Below, piece after piece: positions 35,392-40,916 of a DNA stretch of 40,916 bases; position 1 is the first letter of the stretch; every line of letters starts with the position of its first letter. The notes beneath the pieces are model-generated. The model was not told the DNA's origin, did not search any database, and was given only the letters and a program-made list of their open reading frames with translations. A program made the translations under genes and the position numbers. Origin of the DNA: Spirochaetales bacterium (GTDB lineage Bacteria; Spirochaetota; GWE2-31-10); contig JAGANG010000069.1 in the NCBI GenBank assembly GCA_017624275.1, positions 1-40,916 on the forward strand. The letters run 5' to 3'.

Positions 35392-37728
35392 CTAGTTTAC
35401 AGTACGCACCACACGAAACCCGTCGTAGTCGTTGCGATCATATGCGCCGTTGTAGTGGTCCCTGCTCGAAACCGCACAGTCGTCCGCCGACGAGTTGTAC
35501 CACCAGCTGCCGCCACGAATATGCCGGCAGTAGTAGGGGGCGGACTCCCAACACCATTCCCACACATTACCGCTCATGTCGTACAAGCCGTAACCATTGG
35601 CTTTCTTTTGTGCTACCGGATGTGTAGTGCCTCCGCTGTTCCTGCTGTACCATGCGACTTCATCTATATTGTCACTTCCTGCATACTTATAGTTTTGTCC
35701 GCCTTTCGCCGCATATTCCCATTCTGCTTCTGTCGGAAGTCTGAAACCGTCAGCAGATGTATTTTGAGTAATTATTTTACCGTATTCAGTAGTTTCGTTT
35801 GAATATACAGGTGTATAACCACATTTTTCACTTAGTTTATTACAAAAATATACAGCATCATACCAACTTACCATTTCTACAGGATTGTTTTCGCCTATGA
35901 ATTCACTCGGATTTTCTCCCATTATATAGCGATACAACTTTTGTGTTACTTCTGTCGTCATCATTTCATAGTTTTTTCCCGGTATTTTCACCATTTCAAA
36001 TAAAGCAGTTAACTCTTTATATTCTGGAAGTTCTTCTTTTGCTTCTGCCAATGTCAAATCTATTTCTAATTCTAAGAGTTTGTTTAAAGAAATAAAATCA
36101 TCTTTCTCTTTTGCTACTATTCCTACTATTTCACGTAAGTCACTGCTCGGTGTCATGATACGTGACAAAGTCTTACTCAAGCTGCTTGTCTGTACAGTCT
36201 TTTCCGATACCGTATTTATCACTCGTACAGTAGTAAAGTTAAACTTATACATACTTGGCTTATCATCATTTTCTGCAGTTACATTGTAATCTAGCTCAAA
36301 ATAAATAATCGGGTCACCTCGTGTAAGAAGCGAACTGTACATATCTACATTGTTTGTATATTCTTCTATCACGCTGTCATTCAGCTCTGTCTCCATATTA
36401 GGAGCTTTTTTCCCGCTGAGTGCCTCATAATTTACGATAAAACTATCTGTATACAGTTGTATCCCGTCAGAATACAGTGACAAATACGCATTCCAACCGT
36501 TCCGGCTTCCCTCATAGTTTCCGAAGCTTACTTTTAGCTCATCTCCCATACTGCTGACAGTTCTTGTAACGGCTAAGTTTTTCTGGTCGGCTCTGATTTC
36601 AGCCAACAGGCTTGCATCTTGAGTTGACGTTGCATTTTTTACATTAGCACAATCGGCAAAAAATTTTTCTGTCAGGCTTTTGTAACTTGCTGTTATTTGG
36701 TTTTCACGGCGTTTTTTTGCTGCTTCGGTAGGATTTCCGTTACTGTCCTGTTCTACCGTGCTGTAAGTTTTATTACGGATTCTGTTTTCCTCTGCTGGTA
36801 TATCTTTTTTCAATTGTTCATGCAATTCTCGACATCTGTCTTCCACGCCCTGACGTATTTCTACCAATGCCTTTTTCTTGCTTTCCAATATATTTATCTG
36901 TCCCAAGACTCCCTGTTTTTCCATCTTGAGTTTACGTACCTCTGCTGCTTTTGCCGCTGCTTCCTGTGCCATTTTGTCACATTGTGTTTTCAATGCGATA
37001 GAACGTTCCGCCTCCAGCTTTGCGTCGGCTGCCTGTCGCTGTTTTTGTGCGTTTAGTTCTTCCTGACGCTTTCTTTCTGCATTTTGTTTTTCTTTCAGCA
37101 GTGCCTTTTCTGCTTCTATTCGCTTTTTATTTTGAATCGCATGTATGTCGTTACTTGTCATCAATTTCGCAAGTTGTGCGTCATAGTCCTCCATCATTTT
37201 TTGAAATTGCTCTTCATTTTGCTTTGCCAATGCCAACTGCTGGTCTATGCTGAAATCAGCCGTACCGTTGGTAAGCAGATTTTTATTCAAATCATTTATC
37301 TGAATCTGTAATTTTTCGGCAAGTGCAACAGTCACTTCATCTACCGCACCGGTACTGCTGTACAAATACTCCGGTTTAGAATATTCTTTCGACATACAGC
37401 TTGCCATCTGCACACCTGTAGTCAGGTCGGTAAAATCCACTGCTACCACATAGTTTGCCCCGGTCTTTCTTACTTTAGTAAACAGTACAAATTTTGCAGT
37501 CGTGATTTTCCCTACTTCTATTGCTGTATCTTCATCTCTTGCTGCACTTTCACTTGCAGCCTGCAATTTTTTCAATGCACTTTCAGACTTTGAATCTACT
37601 ACGGTTTTCATTCCCAGATACGTCTGCAAGTTCGACTTTAACTTGTCTTGAATCTGCAACGGAAGCCATGATGTTTCAGATGAAGACAAATTCACAGTTT
37701 CTTGTAAGTAAGACAACTTGTACATCAT
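35392..37728 (-). CDS. SUMF1/FGE-fold (C-type-lectin-like) protein, main frame of a frameshifted lipoprotein gene
   Basis: The frame encodes 778 residues. Residues ~30-150 resemble a CsgG/LpoB-like lipoprotein domain (KFVLFTKVRKTGANYVVAVD, TTGVQMASCMS). Then come a long coiled coil (~175-330, EAEKALLKEKQNAERKRQEE), a linker domain (~380-580) and a C-terminal formylglycine-generating-enzyme fold (~590-778) with MMTTEVTQKLYRYIMGENPS, GFRLPTEAEWEYAAKGG, GNVWEWCW, RGGSW and GFRVVR. The last ~60 codons use NNC codons (tac, gac, aac) in a GC-rich stretch, unlike the rest. ATG 37728 has no good ribosome site and the leader lies in another frame (37676-37864). The protein is probably a surface lipoprotein. 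The C-terminus resembles variable proteins of Treponema diversity-generating retroelements. Confidence 0.82.
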   Translation of the reverse strand: MMYKLSYLQETVNLSSSETSWLPLQIQDKLKSNLQTYLGMKTVVDSKSESALKKLQAASESAARDEDTAIEVGKITTAKFVLFTKVRKTGANYVVAVDFTDLTTGVQMASCMSKEYSKPEYLYSSTGAVDEVTVALAEKLQIQINDLNKNLLTNGTADFSIDQQLALAKQNEEQFQKMMEDYDAQLAKLMTSNDIHAIQNKKRIEAEKALLKEKQNAERKRQEELNAQKQRQAADAKLEAERSIALKTQCDKMAQEAAAKAAEVRKLKMEKQGVLGQINILESKKKALVEIRQGVEDRCRELHEQLKKDIPAEENRIRNKTYSTVEQDSNGNPTEAAKKRRENQITASYKSLTEKFFADCANVKNATSTQDASLLAEIRADQKNLAVTRTVSSMGDELKVSFGNYEGSRNGWNAYLSLYSDGIQLYTDSFIVNYEALSGKKAPNMETELNDSVIEEYTNNVDMYSSLLTRGDPIIYFELDYNVTAENDDKPSMYKFNFTTVRVINTVSEKTVQTSSLSKTLSRIMTPSSDLREIVGIVAKEKDDFISLNKLLELEIDLTLAEAKEELPEYKELTALFEMVKIPGKNYEMMTTEVTQKLYRYIMGENPSEFIGENNPVEMVSWYDAVYFCNKLSEKCGYTPVYSNETTEYGKIITQNTSADGFRLPTEAEWEYAAKGGQNYKYAGSDNIDEVAWYSRNSGGTTHPVAQKKANGYGLYDMSGNVWEWCWESAPYYCRHIRGGSWWYNSSADDCAVSSRDHYNGAYDRNDYDGFRVVRTVN
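35395..35560 (-). other. Candidate variable region of a diversity-generating retroelement target
   Basis: The 3' end of the SUMF1 gene, from about GNVWEW to the stop, changes to GC-rich text. Clusters such as gac-cac-tac-aac and aac-gac-tac-gac encode Asp, His, Tyr and Asn in a row, as expected when AAC codons of a template repeat are mutated at adenines. No template repeat or reverse transcriptase is in the window, so this is a hypothesis. Confidence 0.45.
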
Positions 37729-37864
37729 ATTTTTTCTTTTTAATTAGTTGCACACTTTTGTTTTCGGATGTTGTTGTATTGCTTGTTTCGGATGTAGAAA
37801 GACATCCACTAAATACAAACAGCAGCACAAAAAATAGTACTGCTATTTTTTTCATTCCGTTCAT
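37676..37864 (-). CDS. Lipoprotein leader frame of the SUMF1 gene (out of frame with the rest)
   Basis: The frame has 62 codons. AAAGGAG precedes ATG 37864, and MNGMKKIAVLFFVLLFVFSG is followed by Cys, a clear lipobox (FSGC). The next part is a Ser/Thr-rich linker (STSETSNTTTSENKS) and then VQLIKKKKYDVQ. At the A tracts (37730-37741 on this strand) deletion of one A would switch the reading to KKKNMMYKLSYLQE and so into the 778-residue frame. An intact gene would encode about 822 residues anchored to a membrane by its lipid. As it stands the frame ends at 37676. Confidence 0.7.
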   Translation of the reverse strand: MNGMKKIAVLFFVLLFVFSGCLSTSETSNTTTSENKSVQLIKKKKYDVQVVLLTRNCEFVFI

Positions 37865-38040
37865 TTAATTTTGTTCTCCTTTTGTTAATGTATTACAGAA
37901 GATTTTGCAGATTCATTTTTGAGAAGAATCTATTTATGACTTTCGCCTTCCCCCTGTTTACATTTATTCCGCACCGCAAAATTGGCAAAATATTATAACT
38001 ACAAACTTTTTAAAGTCAAGATTACAAGTTTGCAGATACG
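37865..38040. other. Upstream region of the SUMF1 lipoprotein gene
   Basis: No gene is seen. The stretch holds the ribosome site of the lipoprotein leader and AT-rich text that should contain its promoter. No -35/-10 pair at good spacing was convincing. Confidence 0.4.
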
Positions 38041-38209
38041 GTGAATGTACGTAGTACATGAACAGCGATGAGTTCACAAAGTGAACGAACGAAATGTTTC
38101 CGAAGGAAATATCGAGTCGAAAAGAATAACCGTTTACATGAACTGTAGGTGAGTTTGCAACGCAAACGAACGAAATGTTTTCGCAAGAAAACATCAAGTG
38201 AATGTAAAC
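38041..38209. repeat. Modular palindrome cluster D
   Basis: Hairpins are GTAC/GTAC (near 38047-38057), GTTCAC/GTGAAC (38072-38086), GTTTCC/GGAAAT with a G-U pair (38096-38110), GTTTGC/GCAAAC (38153-38167) and GTTTTC/GAAAAC (38177-38192). The last two are enclosed by outer arms GTTTACAT (38132-38139) and ATGTAAAC (38202-38209), so the segment could form a cruciform. The linkers GATGA/GGTGA, GAACGAAAT and ATCGAG recur exactly. Confidence 0.85.
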
Positions 38210-38221
38210 AATAAAGTACGT

Positions 38222-38281
38222 TATTCCTAATTTATTTTGGAATCTTAGGCTTTATCATACAGAAATGAATTCTGTATGACA
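38222..38281. repeat. REP-like paired hairpin element, copy 2
   Basis: ATTCCTAA/TTTTGGAAT is followed by CTTAGG, a short spacer and CATACAGAA/TTCTGTATG ending in ACAAAG. The layout equals the element at 33783-33848 but both stems differ in sequence. Confidence 0.65.
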
Positions 38282-38305
38282 AAGTCTTTTAAAAACACTC
38301 CTTAT

Positions 38306-40582
38306 TTATTTTTTACTGAAACGAACAAGAGAATCCCAAATTTGATCTACTGACACGCCTGCAATAAGTTCTTTTCTGGCGTTCGGATTACTTAAGATAT
38401 TGCTTATAGAAGCAAGAGCTTGAATGTGCGGAGCGTTGCCGCTTGCCGGTGAAACTAATAATACAAAGATTTGAGATGGTTGTCCGTCGAGGGAATTAAA
38501 ATCTATTCCGTCTTTTTTTAGTCCTATAACAGCCGAAATGTTTATGTCTGCATTTATTTTTCCGTGTGGAATTGCGATTCCGTCTTCCATTCCCGTACTT
38601 GATAACGCTTCACGTTCCATTACTGCATTAAATATTTCTGTTTGTCTTTCTTCTTCCGGAATATTGAGGTTGGCAATTAATTCTTTAATAATTTCTTCTT
38701 TGGTATTGCCTTTTAATTCTAAAATTATGTTTTCTTTACGTAGAATATTTAAGATGTTGAAATCCAAACGTGCCGGTTCTTCAAGTTTTGTAAGTTCTTT
38801 TTTCATTTCTTCCGGTTTTGAAAGGTCTTTTAGATGTTCAAACATATTGTGAATTTCCAGGAACGCTTCGAATACGATATTTTTTACGTATACCACATCT
38901 GCTTTATCGCAGCTTATGACGATTTTGTCTTCAGAACATTGTAAAGATATAGAGATGTCGTTTCGTGTGATTCTATAAACGATATTATCAAGATATACAC
39001 GAGAAATAAAACATCCTTCACTTTTGAATTCTTCAACAATTTTTTCTGAAACTACTTCACGTACATCTTTTGATGCAAAATTGTATTCTATTGTAGTAGC
39101 TTCAATTTCTTTTGTTTCTTTGCGAATACCTTTAATCGGTAAATTAATGATTAATGAAATAATCGGCGGAGGAATCAATGTAGTAAGTAATGTCATCAAA
39201 ATGGCAATACTGAAAAAATCAGGAGCCAATACACCGCTTGCCATACCGATTCCGGCGATGATTAATGCTACTTCTCCACGAGGAACCATTCCCATTCCTA
39301 TACGTAATGCCCCCATCATATTGAAATTTGCAAATAGGGCAGGGAACCCGCATCCGACAACTTTAGCAATGATTGCAAGTACTGTAAAAATACCTCCGAA
39401 TGCCAGAACTTTCGGTTGAAACAATGTACTTACATCAACCATCATCCCCATAACTACAAAGAATACAGGAACGAAGAAGTTGTAAATAGTGTGAAGGTTA
39501 TCTTGAATTACAAAGCTTAAATCGGTCTTAGAAATTGTAAGTCCCATAACGTAAGCTCCGATAATCATTGCTAAACCTTGTTTTTCAAAAAATCCTGATA
39601 ATAAAAATGCCAAAGCTACAGCCATTATCGAGAATGTTGTAACGCTTTTAAAGCATTTTAAGAATTTGCTGATATATTTTGCCAGGAACAATCCTAAGAC
39701 TGTCGCTCCTAACCAAACTCCGAAAGCTTTTAACCCGATTAATCCGATTTGTCCCCAGTTTACGCTGCTACCGTTTCCTGCTTGTTGAGCTCCTACAATT
39801 CCTACAACAATAGCTAAGAAAATAATTCCCAATACGTCATCAATAACAGCAGCTGCAAGTATTGTAACGCCTTCGTGTGAATCCATTTTGTGATTGTCTG
39901 AGAAAATTCTGGCAGTAATACCTACAGATGTTGCTGTTGTCAGAACTCCCATAAATAAACATAACGGATTCATTATGCCGCCGTCTAAATGGAAACCGAA
40001 GAATATCGGAGTAAGAAGCAATGTACAATATGCACCGATAAAGAATGAAACTAATGCTCCGCATAATCCGATGATAGAACCTACTACGGAATATCGTAAA
40101 AATAAAGATAAATCAGTTTCCATTCCGGATAAGAATAACAATATTATAGAAGCAATTTGTGAAATTGCATACAATTCAGACGATACTGCTGCACCGTTTA
40201 CAATAGGGAATATTCCGTGCGGAAATCCGGGAAGATGTAAGGCTCCCAATAAGTATGGTCCGATTATTATACCGGTACAAAGTTCTCCGAGTACGGAAGG
40301 CATTTTTATTTTTGAAAAAAGTATTCCGCCGAATTTTGCGGCAATAATGATAATTCCCAGCTGAATGACAAGATCTGCCATTTTTTCAGCAGAGCTTTCT
40401 TCGTTTTCGGAGGTCGGTTTTTCCGCAGATGTTAAATCTTGTGATTCTTTAATAGTATTTTCAGTATTTTCAAAAGATATAACATCTGACGTAGTTTCTT
40501 GAATTGCAGTTTTAGATGCAAAAATCGGTAATGACATTAATAATAAAGCCAATACCAATAGGAGAGAGGTTTTATTTCTCAT
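38306..40582 (-). CDS. CPA2-family cation:proton antiporter with C-terminal PTS EIIA-like domain
   Basis: The protein has 758 residues. An N-terminal signal-peptide-like helix (NKTSLLLVLALLLMSLPIFA) is followed by an acidic Ser/Glu-rich stretch and then ~12 membrane helices (~65-480) with KefB/NhaA-type motifs, e.g. PSVLGELCTGIIIGP, LLFLSGMETDL and LAAAVIDDVLGII with the paired Asp of ion transport. After a cytoplasmic linker, residues ~610-755 form an EIIA domain of the fructose/nitrogen type with the phosphorylatable His in GIAIPHGK. The EIIA part could couple Na+ or K+/H+ exchange to the phosphotransferase system (inference). GGAG lies 8 bases before ATG 40582. It is transcribed alone, downstream of the tRNA genes. 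Confidence 0.9.
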   Translation of the reverse strand: MRNKTSLLLVLALLLMSLPIFASKTAIQETTSDVISFENTENTIKESQDLTSAEKPTSENEESSAEKMADLVIQLGIIIIAAKFGGILFSKIKMPSVLGELCTGIIIGPYLLGALHLPGFPHGIFPIVNGAAVSSELYAISQIASIILLFLSGMETDLSLFLRYSVVGSIIGLCGALVSFFIGAYCTLLLTPIFFGFHLDGGIMNPLCLFMGVLTTATSVGITARIFSDNHKMDSHEGVTILAAAVIDDVLGIIFLAIVVGIVGAQQAGNGSSVNWGQIGLIGLKAFGVWLGATVLGLFLAKYISKFLKCFKSVTTFSIMAVALAFLLSGFFEKQGLAMIIGAYVMGLTISKTDLSFVIQDNLHTIYNFFVPVFFVVMGMMVDVSTLFQPKVLAFGGIFTVLAIIAKVVGCGFPALFANFNMMGALRIGMGMVPRGEVALIIAGIGMASGVLAPDFFSIAILMTLLTTLIPPPIISLIINLPIKGIRKETKEIEATTIEYNFASKDVREVVSEKIVEEFKSEGCFISRVYLDNIVYRITRNDISISLQCSEDKIVISCDKADVVYVKNIVFEAFLEIHNMFEHLKDLSKPEEMKKELTKLEEPARLDFNILNILRKENIILELKGNTKEEIIKELIANLNIPEEERQTEIFNAVMEREALSSTGMEDGIAIPHGKINADINISAVIGLKKDGIDFNSLDGQPSQIFVLLVSPASGNAPHIQALASISNILSNPNARKELIAGVSVDQIWDSLVRFSKK

Positions 40583-40742
40583 ATTAAAAACTCCGTGATT
40601 TGTTTATTTGCTTGAATAAGCTACAGGTTTATAATTTAAAGAAAAGAAAAAATCAACTTTATGGAAGATTTGTAATTGAAAATAAAACATAAAATTACTT
40701 ATTGATAACGCTTTATTTAGAATGGGAATGGTTGAAAGAAAT

Positions 40743-40770
40743 AAAAAAAGCTCTGTAAAAACAGAGCTTT
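40743..40770 (-). terminator. Rho-independent terminator after the tRNA pair
   Basis: Arms AAAGCTCTGT (40747-40756) and ACAGAGCTTT (40761-40770) form a perfect 10-bp stem with a 4-base loop. On the minus strand the stem is followed by T residues. It lies 6 bases beyond the tRNA-Glu end. Confidence 0.9.
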
Positions 40771-40776
40771 GAAGCA

Positions 40777-40848
40777 CATCGAATAGCGGAATCGAACCGC
40801 TATTGCAAGGATGAAAACCTTGTGTCCTAACCGTTAGACGAATTCGAC
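40777..40848 (-). tRNA. tRNA-Glu (anticodon TTC)
   Basis: The minus-strand text folds as a tRNA. Acceptor arms GTCGAAT/ATTCGAT (one G-U) enclose a D arm GTCTAACGGTTAGGAC, an anticodon stem CAAGG/CCTTG with loop TTTTCAT, and a T arm GCGGTTCGATTCCGC. The anticodon is TTC, reading GAA and GAG. CCA is not encoded. The length is 72 bases. Confidence 0.95.
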
Positions 40849-40859
40849 ATTTAAAAGAA

Positions 40860-40916
40860 TGACCTGCAAAGGATTCGAACCTTTGACCCACGCCTTAAAA
40901 GGGCGTTGCTCTACCA
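40860..40916 (-). tRNA. tRNA-Lys (anticodon TTT), 5' end beyond the window
   Basis: The visible 57 bases hold part of the D arm (TGGTAGAGC), the anticodon stem ACGCC/GGCGT with loop CTTTTAA, the T arm AAAGGTTCGAATCCTTT and the 3' acceptor strand GCAGGTC with discriminator A. The anticodon TTT reads Lys codons. The 5' acceptor strand lies past 40916. It is 11 bases from tRNA-Glu and probably co-transcribed. Confidence 0.93.

Noticed and set aside
35334..35802. Plus-strand ORFs opposite the SUMF1 gene 3' end
   Set aside because: They are Arg/Cys/Pro-rich shadows of the GC-rich antisense strand with no domain.

Overview
The window is AT-rich and, by gene content, most likely comes from a spirochaete close to Treponema. 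This is an inference from combinations: a lipoprotein with cyclophilin and FKBP domains in one chain, clpS-clpA-aat in a row, cyclic-nucleotide-binding proteins in tandem, an Rpn-type nuclease, and a lipoprotein with a formylglycine-generating-enzyme (SUMF1) fold like the Treponema variable proteins. No rRNA or other species marker is present.

Layout. 1-120: edge of an IS3-type insertion sequence. 266-8310 (+): a 1853-residue kinase-like/AAA-like/GAF/PAS histidine kinase, a receiver-histidine kinase and prmC. 8307-12570 (-): an operon read as metF, two cyclic-nucleotide-binding proteins, a C-terminal J-domain protein and glgC, with glgC split by a frameshift at an A9 tract. 12724-14401 (+): cdd and a YihY/BrkB membrane protein. 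14398-17919: ridA, a receiver that lacks its phosphoacceptor Asp plus an exported protein, plsC, and the cyclophilin-FKBP lipoprotein behind a consensus promoter. 18128-23027 (+): parvulin-type foldase, DJ-1/PfpI protein, clpS, clpA and aat, i.e. a protein quality-control and N-degron set. 23021-24035 (-): a two-helix membrane protein and an RRM RNA-binding protein.

24.4-33.1 kb (-) is a defence island. In transcription order it holds a DUF262-HNH protein, a nuclease-methylase fused R-M subunit, a specificity subunit that may be joined to it by slippage at a T7 tract, a DUF6173-like protein, a small broken gene, and a 986-residue SIR2 protein resembling defence-associated sirtuins. Beyond it, 33.2-38.3 kb is full of palindromes: a 23-bp tandem array, modular hairpins whose stems vary while their linkers stay fixed, and REP-like paired hairpins. 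These surround an Rpn-family nuclease and a SUMF1 lipoprotein gene. The last ~60 codons of that lipoprotein gene switch to GC-rich, NNC-type codons, which suggests the variable region of a diversity-generating retroelement. The window ends with a CPA2 antiporter-EIIA fusion and tRNA-Glu and tRNA-Lys genes on the minus strand.

Four reading frames (glgC, R-M/S, the small island gene and the SUMF1 lipoprotein) are interrupted exactly at homopolymer tracts. Either the assembly carries homopolymer errors or these loci vary by slippage. The sequence alone cannot decide.
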